A stretch of 64,000 bases of DNA, taken from positions 2,914,001 to 2,978,000 of the forward strand of contig NZ_CP045118.1 in assembly GCF_009189165.1 (NCBI RefSeq), given 5' to 3'. Position numbers and translations under genes: made by a program. This document shows positions 10,502 to 19,317 of the stretch, piece after piece. The stretch comes from Pseudomonas sp. SCB32 (GTDB lineage Bacteria > Pseudomonadota > Gammaproteobacteria > Pseudomonadales > Pseudomonadaceae). Position 1 is the first letter of the stretch. Every line of letters starts with the position of its first letter. A model generated the notes under the pieces. The model was not told the DNA's origin. It worked only from the letters and a program-made list of their open reading frames with translations, and did no database searches.

Positions 10502-12199
10502 TCACTGGGAAGCCTGGGCATAGCGGTCATAGGCGCTCAACAGATCTTCCAGCTGCGGGAAGACCGCTTTTTCTCCCAGCAATTTCTTGATGTTGTAGCG
10601 GGAGTGATCGGCCACATCCTCCATGACATTGACGAGTAGCATGCGCACGCCCTGGGCCTTCAGGGTGCTGGCCAAACCACGGATGGTTTCCGCGGCCGAA
10701 TAGTCGACATCATCGATCGCCGAACAGTCGATGCAGAACCAGCGCAAGCCCGGCAATGCCTGCTCGACCAGTTGAGTGACTTCCTCGGTCAACTGGCGGG
10801 TATTGGCGTAGTAGATGCTGTGGGTGAAGCGGTAGATGAGCAAGCCCGGCCTCGCCTGGGCGCCGCTGGACAATACAACGGGGTGCAGTCTCCCAGCCCG
10901 GGAAGGAGCCAGCAGCGCGTTCTTCGGGTGATAGCCCCGGCGCAGGTGATCGATGATTGAAAGCAGCATTGCCAGAATGACGCCTTCTTTCACCCCCACA
11001 AGGACTACGGTGATGAGGGTAATCAGGGCGACCCAGAATTCATCTGGCCGCTCCTTGTGGATTTTCTTCAGGCTTTTGAAGTCAGTCAGCTCGATGCCGA
11101 TCATGAATACCACCGCTGCCAGAACGGCTTCCGGCATGTAGGCAAGGGGTGCGGTGAGGAACAGCAGGACCATCAGCACGATCATTGCCGTTACCAGCAG
11201 CGACAGTTGGCTTCGCCCACCCGCGCTATCGACCATCTGTCTCTTGGTCGGGCTGCCATTGACCACGAAAGTCCCCGACAGCGCGGCACCGATATTGGCG
11301 ATCGCCAGACCGACCAGATCGATATCTTCACTGAAAGGCTCGTTGTAGCGACTGGCGTAGGCCCGCGAGGTAGCAGCGCTCTGGGCGAGAATCACCACGA
11401 ACATGGCAAAGGCCGTTGGCAGCAACTGGCCGAGCAGATCCAGACTCCATTGCACCTTGGGCAGGCCGATGTGGGGAAGCCCGCTGGGTACCGGGCCAAG
11501 AACCGGCATGTAGGCGGCGAAGTTCAGCATCCAGCTGAGCGTGATGGCGCCCACCACGGCAATCAGCGCTCCAGGAATCCGGTGGGACAGCTTCCTGCAT
11601 CCGAGGATCACGACCAGCACCAGAACGGCGACGACAAGCGCATGCCAATTGAGCTGGTGCAGTCGTTGCACCGTTGACCAGAGCTTGCCCAGCACACCGT
11701 GACCGTCTCCCGGCAAGCCAAGCATGCCGTCCAGTTGCCCGAGTGCGACTTGAATCCCGACACCGGTCAGAAAGCCGACGAGGACCGTGCGTGAAAGGAA
11801 GTCCGCCATGAACCCCAGGCGCACCAGTCGAGCCAGGATCAGCAGGCCGGCGGCCATGAGTGCAAGCAGTTCGGCAAGCGCCAGGTATTCATCCGACCCG
11901 GTTGCAGCGAGCCCCACCAGTGCTGCTGAAAGTATCGCGGCGGTCGCTGAGTCGGCGCCAACCACCAGATGCCGCGAGGAGCCAAAGAGGGCGAACAGAA
12001 CCATGGGGATGAGCATGGTGTAGAGGCCGGTTACGACGGGCGTCCCGGAAATCTTGGTGTAACCCATGACTTCTGGAATCGCGAGTGCGGCCAGGGTGAG
12101 GCCCGCTACCACCTCAGCGGGAAACTGCTTCGGATTCAATGGAAGCAGGCCCTGGAGAATGGGGAGGTGGATGCGTTTGCTCTGGTGGGTCTTGTCCAT
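10502..12199 (-). CDS. SulP-family anion transporter with C-terminal STAS domain
   Basis: The 565-residue inner-membrane protein has about ten to twelve hydrophobic spans (residues 25-410), including the family signature around AIPEVMGYTKISGTPVVTGL, and a cytoplasmic STAS domain (about 440-560) with the CIDCSAIDDVDYSAAETI strand-helix. SulP proteins carry sulfate, bicarbonate or other anions. No carbonic anhydrase or sulfate gene is adjacent, so the anion cannot be named. Only a weak ribosome binding site precedes the ATG at 12199. Confidence 0.92.
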   Translation of the reverse strand: MDKTHQSKRIHLPILQGLLPLNPKQFPAEVVAGLTLAALAIPEVMGYTKISGTPVVTGLYTMLIPMVLFALFGSSRHLVVGADSATAAILSAALVGLAATGSDEYLALAELLALMAAGLLILARLVRLGFMADFLSRTVLVGFLTGVGIQVALGQLDGMLGLPGDGHGVLGKLWSTVQRLHQLNWHALVVAVLVLVVILGCRKLSHRIPGALIAVVGAITLSWMLNFAAYMPVLGPVPSGLPHIGLPKVQWSLDLLGQLLPTAFAMFVVILAQSAATSRAYASRYNEPFSEDIDLVGLAIANIGAALSGTFVVNGSPTKRQMVDSAGGRSQLSLLVTAMIVLMVLLFLTAPLAYMPEAVLAAVVFMIGIELTDFKSLKKIHKERPDEFWVALITLITVVLVGVKEGVILAMLLSIIDHLRRGYHPKNALLAPSRAGRLHPVVLSSGAQARPGLLIYRFTHSIYYANTRQLTEEVTQLVEQALPGLRWFCIDCSAIDDVDYSAAETIRGLASTLKAQGVRMLLVNVMEDVADHSRYNIKKLLGEKAVFPQLEDLLSAYDRYAQASQ

Positions 12200-12690
12200 G
12201 TTGCGTATCCGCTCCGGGGCTGGTCACGTGATGCCAACCGTTGGGGCGCGTGCACCCATGTGTTCCCCCCAAGGACGAGGCGTTGCGGGGGGGGGGCGGA
12301 TGCGTGCGGCCACCGAGCGACTGGATAATCGCTGTAGTGCGTCTCACATTAGATCAACTTCCTGCTGGCAGCTTGCAGGGCTTCCTTGCGCTCCGGCTTG
12401 CTCGATGACGCCGCAATGCGATGACATCGGCTCTTGCCCTCGCAGCGCTGTGCTGACGTCCACGTTCCACACTATCGGGGCGGGGAGCTTGGAACTGTGC
12501 TCAAGGGCCGAACACCTACGCCAAGGCCCCGCGCCATCGCTCGGCGAATCGGATTGGCGCTGTGATTCCCAACGATAATTTGCGCACCTGTCGAGTGGGC
12601 GGCAATCAGCCTGGCGTCATCGAGGCTGCTGGCTGGAGCACAGCCAGGGGCGCGTCAAGAAAGACACTTGCACCCTTCACGGAGTCTCCC
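12200..12690. other. Divergent intergenic region with a ten-base G-run
   Basis: This 491-base stretch separates the divergent SulP and K+ channel genes and should contain both promoters. A run of ten G at 12287-12296, with a C-run about 25 bases before it, stands out as a possible slippage tract or structured leader of the SulP message. No gene is visible; open frames here have no recognisable protein features. Confidence 0.5.
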
Positions 12691-13023
12691 ATGCGTGCTT
12701 CGAAACATTTGAAACACGAATTTATCCGTGGGTTCTTGCGCGGATTGAGCGTCGTCTGGCCGATCATATCGCTGCTATTGGTATTCATGGCCCTGCTCGG
12801 CCTGGTCGTGGGGCAGGTGGAAGGTTGGCCTGTGGGAGACGGCCTGTACTTTTCCTTCGTTACCGGCTTGACCATTGGATACGGCGATCTGGTGCCCAAA
12901 CATGCGTTGGCTCGATTCCTGGCCATCGTGATCGGGATGTCCGGCATCGTCATGACTGGTCTGATCGTTGCTGTTGGCGTCCACGCGTTGCGCGGTGTGC
13001 TGGAGGATGAAGGCACCCGCTAG
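12691..13023 (+). CDS. Two-transmembrane-helix potassium channel subunit
   Basis: A 110-residue protein with two hydrophobic helices (about 22-42 and 74-98) flanking a pore loop that contains the selectivity filter TIGYGD (residues 61-66). This is the KcsA-like 2TM/P plan with no regulatory RCK domain. It should assemble as a tetramer in the inner membrane. GGAG at 12681-12684 lies six bases before the ATG; a longer frame from 12562 lacks a site. Gating cannot be inferred. Confidence 0.88.
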   Translation: MRASKHLKHEFIRGFLRGLSVVWPIISLLLVFMALLGLVVGQVEGWPVGDGLYFSFVTGLTIGYGDLVPKHALARFLAIVIGMSGIVMTGLIVAVGVHALRGVLEDEGTR

Positions 13024-13078
13024 CCAAGGATCGCGCGAGCACTGCGGGCTCAGGCGGGCTTGATCCGGGTTGCCGGGC

Positions 13079-13217
13079 GTCCGCTTCTGGCGGATTGCAG
13101 GCTTTCGCGATCGGTCTATTTCCTCCCTGTCGTGCGGCCGATTCGTGCGCCTTATGGTGGGCCGCTTCCGACCCATAGCGGTCTTTTGCTAGAGGCCACT
13201 ATCGGCCAGAGGCGGAT
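13079..13217. repeat. Degenerate and inverted copies of the dispersed GGCCGATAG element
   Basis: Around 13079-13102 there is a degraded plus-oriented copy, around 13160-13182 another, and at 13195-13217 a minus-oriented copy (plus strand reads CTATCGGCCAGAGGCGGA). The three lie between convergent genes. Confidence 0.5.
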
Positions 13218-13259
13218 ACCAAAGCCTATGGTTGGACAGTAGCTATTCACTGCGCTGCT

Positions 13260-13916
13260 TCAGTGTTTCGGCAAAACCTGTGTTCCCTCTCCAATGAGGT
13301 CGTAGAGCCGGGGCAAATTATCCACCGCATCGGGCGCTCCGCATTTCAAGGTGCGCACTGCCGACGAGTTCCAAGGATCGGACGCGTACACCGAAATTTC
13401 ACGGTCAACTTCGTACTCGCCATTTTCATTGGAATGGCGCCCGCTCAGTACCGAGTAATAGAAGGTGCCAGACCTGAAAAATAGCGCGTTGTAGAACTGC
13501 CCCCCGCCGTCCCCATAATTGGAATTCACGTGCTCCATTTGGAAGTGGCGCACGGAATCCTCTCCCAATGAAGGGTACGAAAGCTCCACGTGCCGCAGTG
13601 TACCGAATCGATACTGGATCGCTGTAACTGTCTGGTCTGCCGCAACGCCACAAACTGACACGAATTTCTCGGACCGATCGATCTTGCAATTGAAAAACAC
13701 ATCTTCGCCTGTACGACACAGATTCTTCGCCTGAACGCTGCCACCAGCGAACAAGCACAGTACGACTGTAAAAAGAAACTGTCGCGCTATCTCTCGACGG
13801 CAGAATGCAGTAGTGCTGATGCGTCTACTGATCCGATTGTTTACACAACTATAAGTACGCGACAGAAGTGACGTAATACTTTCCGCTATTTGTGTCACAT
13901 AACGTTCCTTGTCCAT
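13260..13916 (-). CDS. Exported cysteine-containing protein of unknown function
   Basis: The protein has about 218 residues from the ATG at 13916 (AGGGG six bases upstream). A hydrophobic export segment ends in GGSVQA and is followed by CRTGEDVFFNC, then VSVCG and a late KCG, so two disulfides are likely in the periplasm. The export segment sits about 50 residues in, which is unusually far; a later non-ATG start is possible. Similar unnamed small proteins with an early CxxxE-FxC pattern occur in other Proteobacteria. Lower GC suggests acquisition. Confidence 0.65.
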   Translation of the reverse strand: MDKERYVTQIAESITSLLSRTYSCVNNRISRRISTTAFCRREIARQFLFTVVLCLFAGGSVQAKNLCRTGEDVFFNCKIDRSEKFVSVCGVAADQTVTAIQYRFGTLRHVELSYPSLGEDSVRHFQMEHVNSNYGDGGGQFYNALFFRSGTFYYSVLSGRHSNENGEYEVDREISVYASDPWNSSAVRTLKCGAPDAVDNLPRLYDLIGEGTQVLPKH

Positions 13917-14060
13917 GTGTAACCCCTGGAGCGAACTGTGCCGAGCGCTGGAGGCGCGACATGGGCAAAAGAGAAGAATCGACAAGACCCGCCCCGAGAG
14001 TACGAAGTCGTCGGCAGCGTGTCTACGTTCGGGTACGGGTAAAGCGCCTCGCCCATCAGC

Positions 14061-14146
14061 GTCCGCTTCTGGCCGATAGCTGCCGTTAACCGACAGGATC
14101 GCAACCGCAGGTGAAAGTCCGCTTCCACCCCGAAGCGGACTTTCAC
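14061..14146. repeat. Dispersed element copy followed by a 14-base-pair perfect hairpin
   Basis: GTCCGCTTCTGGCCGATAGC begins at 14061. It is followed at 14111-14124 and 14133-14146 by perfectly complementary arms (GTGAAAGTCCGCTT and its complement) around an 8-base loop. The hairpin arms reuse the GTCCGCTT core of the element. The rest of the gap 13917-14282 shows no gene. Confidence 0.7.
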
Positions 14147-14282
14147 ATCAGGCTGCTACCGGCCAGCAACCCCCGTCGAATCTCCTCGCCAGCACATCAC
14201 GCGCCCATCGAGCGAGTGGGCAGGTACTCACGCACCTTGCCAGTGATCCAAGGGGGGGGCACGAAGCGGTGTGCGGCTGAAC

Positions 14283-14789
14283 TCAGTCCGCGGCCTGTTC
14301 CGCTGAGGTATCGGCGGCGGCCGGGGCCGGCGTTTTTGCCTTCGCGCGATTTCGTCGGTCCTGGCTACGTTGCCGCGCAGCCTGCTGCTTCGCATGCAGC
14401 GCCTGGGCGGCCGTCACAGTGCCGGCGGCTTGACCGCTCAAGTCCAGGCGCGGCGCATTTTCCACCATGCTTGCCCAGTAGCGAGTGCCCCGGCACCAGG
14501 TAGATATACCCAGCTTGAGCTGTTCGCTGGTTATTCCGAGCAGCTCCAGGTGTTGCTCGGCATCCTTGAGAATGCCCTCCTTGAGCGGAACCTTGGGGGC
14601 CGGATTGACAGGGAAGGCCAATGGGAAATGCTTCTGTAAGCGCCAGATCGCTTCCACTGCCGGGTCCTGGTCACGAGGCTTTGCCTGCGGGGCGGACTTG
14701 CGCTTGAGGTGTTTGGCCTTATCGGCCTTTGCCTGCTCTTTTTCAGCCCGCAGGCGGTCACGTAGATCAGCTAGTTGTTCAAAACCCAT
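14283..14789 (-). CDS. ProQ/FinO-domain RNA-binding protein
   Basis: The 168-residue protein has a charged, Lys-rich N-terminus, a central ProQ/FinO domain (about 42-130: AIWRLQKHFPLAF, PLKEGILKDAEQHL, GTRYWASMVENAPRLDLSG) and a basic Ala-rich tail. Such proteins bind structured RNAs and stabilise or match small RNAs with targets in the cytoplasm. It stands alone, flanked by repeats. The family identity is clear; its RNA partners are not knowable here. Confidence 0.9.
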   Translation of the reverse strand: MGFEQLADLRDRLRAEKEQAKADKAKHLKRKSAPQAKPRDQDPAVEAIWRLQKHFPLAFPVNPAPKVPLKEGILKDAEQHLELLGITSEQLKLGISTWCRGTRYWASMVENAPRLDLSGQAAGTVTAAQALHAKQQAARQRSQDRRNRAKAKTPAPAAADTSAEQAAD

Positions 14790-14900
14790 CGTTCAATTCA
14801 CAGCTTCGAGGTTGATTTCGTGGTGCAAGGTTAATCCATGCAGTCCTTGGGAGCATCTAAATAAGGATAAAACGCCTCTGGTTTCGCGGACATACGATGA

Positions 14901-14922
14901 GCGCTCCTGGCCGATAGCGGCC
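14901..14922 (+). repeat. Dispersed element copy (CTGGCCGATAGCGGCC)
   Basis: This is the same core as at 14061 with a changed end that makes a short palindrome, GGCCGATAGCGGCC. It lies between the ProQ-like and triheme cytochrome genes. Confidence 0.5.
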
Positions 14923-15023
14923 AATCAGGCAACCGCCGCCTTGGGCTGCCTCCGACGGATGGGCGCTCAGGGCGGCTCGATCATCCCCCGTCTCCGACGG
15001 GCTCTCCAATCTCGCGGAACCTG

Positions 15024-16322
15024 TCAGTGGGCGCTTTCCTGGCGCAGCGTGGCGCTGCGGGCCGCGAGGTTCTGCCAGGCCGGTTTCCGGGCGAACTGCT
15101 CGCGCAGGTAGCTGGCGAGATCGGCGACCTGCTGGTCGTTCAGGCTGTGGCGGAAGCCCGGCATGTAGCCCAGGTCTCCCCGGGCCGGTTCGTGAATCCC
15201 GTCGAGGATGATCCGCAGCAGGTTGTCCGGGCTGTCGTCATGCACGCTGGTGTTCAGCGCCAGCGACGGACGCACGCCGAACAGCTTCGGGCTGTCGCCA
15301 TCGTGGTGGCAGGCCATGCAGGCGCCGGAGAAGATCCGTGCCCCCGAGCCGGCGACTGGCCGCAGGCCGCCGTAGCTCTGCTGGTTCAGGTGCTGGGCCT
15401 GTTCCTGGTCGGTATTCGTCGGGCCTGCGGCCGAATGGGACGCCATGTAGTGGGCGAGGGCGCGCAGGTCATCTTCGGATTGTACCGACAGGCCATCACC
15501 CACGACGGGGCCCATCGGGCCGGTGGCCACCCCGTGGTAGGCCGAGTAGCCGTGGCGGAAATAGTCGTAGAGGCTTTCCCTGTTCCAGGCGATGGGGGCG
15601 GTCGACTGCCGGTTCAGCGCCGGCGCGTTCCAGCCCTCGGCCTGTCCTCCTGCGAAGTGCGCGACGCCGGTCTTTTCCGCGCCGAGTGCATTGCGCGGGG
15701 TGTGACAGGCGCTGCAGTGGCCGAGTCCTTCGGCGAGGTAGGCGCCGCGGTTCCACTGGCTGTCGCGGGCAGCGTCGTTCTGATAGACGCCGGCGCGGAG
15801 GAACAGCAGGTTCCAGCCGGCCATCAGGATGCGCTGGTTATAGGGGAAGGGCAGGTGGGTCGGCGGATTGTCGGTCTTCACCGCTGGCTGGCTCATGAGA
15901 TAGGCGTAGATCGCCCTCAGGTCTTCGTCGCTGGTGCGGGTGAAGGCGGTGTAGGGGAAGGCCGGATAGAGGTAGCTGCCATCCTGGGCGACGCCATGGC
16001 GCATGGCGCGCTCGAAGGCGGGATAGGACCAGCCACCGATGCCGGTCTCCCGGTCCGGGGTGAGGTTGGTGCTGTAGATGGTGCCGAAGGGTGTCGGCAA
16101 GGGCAGCCCGCCGGCATTGCGCGGCCCACCCTTGGCGGTGTGGCAGACGGCGCAGTCGCCCAGGGCCACGAGACGCTCCCCACGGGCGACTTCATCGGCG
16201 CTGAACTTTGCCGGCGCGCCGCTCAGCGGCGCTATCGCGGGTTTCCATGCGTAGCCCACTGCGAAGGCGCCCATGACGGCAACGAGGCCGATGGCCCAGA
16301 AGCCCAAGTGTGCTGTTTTCAT
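15024..16322 (-). CDS. Triheme cytochrome c subunit of a periplasmic dehydrogenase
   Basis: The 432-residue protein has an N-terminal membrane anchor/signal (about 7-25) and three c-type heme sites: CAVCH, CSACH and CMACH. This is the cytochrome of AdhB/IorB-associated type that accepts electrons from periplasmic dehydrogenases and passes them to the respiratory chain. It is the last gene of a minus-strand operon, 46 bases after the molybdenum subunit, and should serve as that enzyme's electron acceptor. Confidence 0.92.
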   Translation of the reverse strand: MKTAHLGFWAIGLVAVMGAFAVGYAWKPAIAPLSGAPAKFSADEVARGERLVALGDCAVCHTAKGGPRNAGGLPLPTPFGTIYSTNLTPDRETGIGGWSYPAFERAMRHGVAQDGSYLYPAFPYTAFTRTSDEDLRAIYAYLMSQPAVKTDNPPTHLPFPYNQRILMAGWNLLFLRAGVYQNDAARDSQWNRGAYLAEGLGHCSACHTPRNALGAEKTGVAHFAGGQAEGWNAPALNRQSTAPIAWNRESLYDYFRHGYSAYHGVATGPMGPVVGDGLSVQSEDDLRALAHYMASHSAAGPTNTDQEQAQHLNQQSYGGLRPVAGSGARIFSGACMACHHDGDSPKLFGVRPSLALNTSVHDDSPDNLLRIILDGIHEPARGDLGYMPGFRHSLNDQQVADLASYLREQFARKPAWQNLAARSATLRQESAH

Positions 16323-16368
16323 TTGTCAGTCATCCACTGCGTGGGCGCCTTGGCACCCTGTAAAGGAG

Positions 16369-18618
16369 TCATGCCGAGACCTTGCGCAGCGCCGCGAGGA
16401 CGCGCTCTGGGGTGAACGGAACCTTTCGCAGGCGGGCGCCGGTCGCATCGAAGATGGCGTTGGCAATGGCGGCGGCGCTGGGGACCGAAGCGGATTCGCC
16501 TGCGCCCATGGACGGCTCCTCCGGGCGGTCGAGCAGCAGCACGTCGATCTCCGGCAGGTCCGGGAAGCCGAGGATCGGGTAACCGCCCCATTCCAGACTG
16601 GTCACGCCCTGGCGGTCGAAGGTAGCGAACTCCTTGAGCACCCGGCTGGTGGACTGAATCACGTTACCGTGCACCTGATGGAGTACCCCGGCGGGATTGA
16701 TCATGCGCCCGGAGTCCTGGGCTACCCAGACCTTCACCACGCGTACCGCGCCGTTCTCCGGGTTGACCTCGACATCGGCCACCCAGGCGGTCCAGGCCGC
16801 ACCGAAGCCGGGGAACTTGCTGTGGAAGTAGCGCGCATAGGCAAAGCCGCGGCCCTTCAGCAGCTCGCCCTTGGCCGCCGGCGGCCTGGGGGATTGGCGC
16901 GGCTGCCAGTCGGCGCGCTTGACCAGCGCGTCGATCAGCGCCAGGGCTCGGTCGTCATCCAGGTAGCGGCGCCGGTAGGCAATCGGGTCGACCCCGGCCA
17001 TGTGCGACAGTTCGTCGATGTAAGACTCGTGGGCGAACACGTTGGGCAGCGCCGATACGCCGCGCATCCAGGAGGCCCGGACAATGGGCGCGGCGTCGTT
17101 GGCGATGACCCGCATGTGCGGATAGTGGTACTGCGGAATGGCGGTACGGTCGCCCATGTCCGCCACCTGGGAAACGGCCGGGATGCGCCCGGTGAGGAGC
17201 AGGGCGAGGGTGGGAGCGCCGTTGGAGGGGTAGCAGGTGGCAAAGTCGTAGGCGGCCACCTGTCCCTGCGCGTCGAGTCCGCCACGGATCTCGACCAGTT
17301 GCGCGGTGCCCTTGGGTTCCCAGCCGTGCTCCTGTTCGCGCATCAGCTGCACCCGCACCGGCTTGCCGACTGCCTGGGCGAGCAGGGCGGCGTCGGCGCT
17401 CACGTCATCGGCGCCGTTGCGGCCATAGCAGCCGGAGGCTTCCATGCGAATCACCTCGACCTCGCTGGCATCGCGCTTGAGCAGGGTGGCCAGGTCGTTG
17501 CGCAGGTCATGCGGATTCTGCGAACCGGACCAGACCCGCACCACCTTCTCGTCGACCTGGGCCAGGGCGCAGGAGGGGCCGATGGAGGCGTGCAGGTGGA
17601 AGGGCCAGACATAGGTGGCCGACAGGGGCTTGGCAGTATCCTTGAGAATCTGCTCGATGTCCTTCTCGTCCTTGAGCATCCGGGGCCGCTTGGGATGCTG
17701 GCGCAGGGTCTCTTCGAGCTGCTCGAGGCCGAGCGGCGGCAGGCCCTGCCAGTCCTTCCAGCTGACCTTGAGCTGGCGGGCCGCGCGGATGGCCTGCTCC
17801 TCGCGCTCGGCGACGACCCCGACGAAGTCGCCGATCACCACCACCTTGATCAGGCCGGGCAGGTTGGCCACGGAGGACTCATCCACGCTCGCCAGGCTCT
17901 TGCCCAGCGGGGCGGTGGCGTCGGCGCCGGTGTAGGGCGGGCGGACTACCCGACCGTGGACCATGCCGGGCACGCGCATGTCGTGTACGTAGATGAGCTG
18001 GCCGGTGAGCTTCGCCGGGATATCCACGCGGGGGATCGGCTTGCCGACCAGACGGTACTCGCTGCTGGGTTTCAGCGGCACCTTGGCATCGATATTCAGG
18101 TTGAAATGCTGGCCGCGTACCAGCTCGCCGTAGCCGATGCGCTTGCCTGGAGCGCTGGCGACGAAGACGAAGCCTCCTGCGGTCCGCAGGTTCTGTGGTT
18201 CCGCCTTGAAGCGCTCGCCGGCCTGGCGCAGCAGGAACTGCCGGGTTGCCGCCGCGGCCTGGCGCAGCGGCACGGCGCTGACCTGGATGCTGGCGCTGGC
18301 GATAGTAGGTCCCTGGTTCGGGGTGTGTCGGGTATCGCCAAGCACCATCTCGACCTGAGCGAAATCGACGTCCAGTTCATCGGCGACGATCTGCATCAGC
18401 GCGGTGCGGATACCGGTGCCGAGGTCTACGTGGCCGCAGAAGGCGCTGACCTTGCCGTCGGCGCCGATGGCGATGAAAGAGTCGACCTGGTCAAGTGGAA
18501 TGTCGGCGGCGGTGCTGGCATTGGCCAGGGCCAGTAGCGGCGCCGGCAGGTTCACCGTCACCAGCAGCGCGCCGCTGGCCTTGAGAAAGGCCCGGCGGGA
18601 GAGGGCGGAGGGACTCAT
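16369..18618 (-). CDS. Molybdopterin-binding large subunit, xanthine-oxidase family (IorB / aldehyde oxidase type)
   Basis: The 749-residue catalytic subunit begins with a Tat signal (SRRAFLK, residues 7-13), so the folded enzyme is exported. Features include GHVDLGTGIRTALMQIVADE, an internal SWMRGVSALPN stretch, and the C-terminal GAGESASVPS segment bearing the catalytic Glu of the family. Such enzymes hydroxylate aldehydes or N-heterocycles. GGAGG is seven bases before the ATG at 18618, which overlaps the small-subunit stop as ATGA. With the small subunit and cytochrome it forms a periplasmic aldehyde- or isoquinoline-type oxidoreductase; an aldehyde is likelier near alcohol oxidation genes. 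Confidence 0.92.
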   Translation of the reverse strand: MSPSALSRRAFLKASGALLVTVNLPAPLLALANASTAADIPLDQVDSFIAIGADGKVSAFCGHVDLGTGIRTALMQIVADELDVDFAQVEMVLGDTRHTPNQGPTIASASIQVSAVPLRQAAAATRQFLLRQAGERFKAEPQNLRTAGGFVFVASAPGKRIGYGELVRGQHFNLNIDAKVPLKPSSEYRLVGKPIPRVDIPAKLTGQLIYVHDMRVPGMVHGRVVRPPYTGADATAPLGKSLASVDESSVANLPGLIKVVVIGDFVGVVAEREEQAIRAARQLKVSWKDWQGLPPLGLEQLEETLRQHPKRPRMLKDEKDIEQILKDTAKPLSATYVWPFHLHASIGPSCALAQVDEKVVRVWSGSQNPHDLRNDLATLLKRDASEVEVIRMEASGCYGRNGADDVSADAALLAQAVGKPVRVQLMREQEHGWEPKGTAQLVEIRGGLDAQGQVAAYDFATCYPSNGAPTLALLLTGRIPAVSQVADMGDRTAIPQYHYPHMRVIANDAAPIVRASWMRGVSALPNVFAHESYIDELSHMAGVDPIAYRRRYLDDDRALALIDALVKRADWQPRQSPRPPAAKGELLKGRGFAYARYFHSKFPGFGAAWTAWVADVEVNPENGAVRVVKVWVAQDSGRMINPAGVLHQVHGNVIQSTSRVLKEFATFDRQGVTSLEWGGYPILGFPDLPEIDVLLLDRPEEPSMGAGESASVPSAAAIANAIFDATGARLRKVPFTPERVLAALRKVSA

Positions 18619-19106
18619 GAGGTGGCCTCCTTCTGCGAGGTGCCCAACAGCTCGATTGCGCGATGCACCGCCGCCAGAATCTCCATGTGCGTTCCGCAGC
18701 GGCACAGGTTGTACGCAAGTTCCTGGCGAATCTCGCTTTCGCTGGGCGCCGGATTACGGTCGAGCAGGGCTTTGGTGGTCATCACCATGCCGTTGATGCA
18801 GTAGCCGCACTGGGCGGCCTGGCACTCGATGAACGCCCGCTGTACCGGGTGTGGCCGCTCGACTGTGCCCAGCCCCTCGAGGGTGACGATCTGACGGCCA
18901 ACGGCCGCCTTGGCGGGGGTGATGCAGGAGCGCGTCGCCACGCCGTCCAGCAGGACCGTGCAGGCGCCACACTCACCCAGGCCGCAACCGAACTTGGGAC
19001 CGTTGAGTTGCAGGTCGTTGCGCAGGATATACAGCAGGGGGGTATCGGCATCGACCTCAAGGGTCTGGGACTGGCCATTGACGGTCAGCGCAAGGCTATC
19101 GCTCAT
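18615..19106 (-). CDS. 2Fe-2S small subunit of the molybdenum dehydrogenase
   Basis: The 163-residue protein has the two clusters of this family: a plant-type site CGLGECGACTVLLDG with its later Cys, and an alpha-helical site CGYCINGM ... CRCGTH. It lacks its own export signal and is presumably carried out with the Tat-tagged large subunit. The start is at 19106 (MSDSLALTVNG); the longer frame to 19385 has no family residues. It is first in the three-gene operon. Confidence 0.92.
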   Translation of the reverse strand: MSDSLALTVNGQSQTLEVDADTPLLYILRNDLQLNGPKFGCGLGECGACTVLLDGVATRSCITPAKAAVGRQIVTLEGLGTVERPHPVQRAFIECQAAQCGYCINGMVMTTKALLDRNPAPSESEIRQELAYNLCRCGTHMEILAAVHRAIELLGTSQKEATS

Positions 19107-19317
19107 AGCGGGTCTCCCGTACGTTCCTGGCAGGCTGGCGCGACGGTTCACCAGACCAACCTCGCTGTAGCCAACGCCGGTCCAGTCGGCAGAAGGCTCA
19201 GGAAGTCTCTTGGCATGGTGTAGACATCGTTTCGACGGCAACGATGCCCTGGACTCTATGAGAATAGACAAACGACGGGGGACCGGCCGCCACGGAGGGG
19301 CAGCCGCTGACCTCCGA

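Noticed and set aside
16273..18537. Plus-strand open frame of 754 codons
   Set aside because: It is antisense to the molybdenum large subunit and has a low-complexity composition with no recognisable domain.
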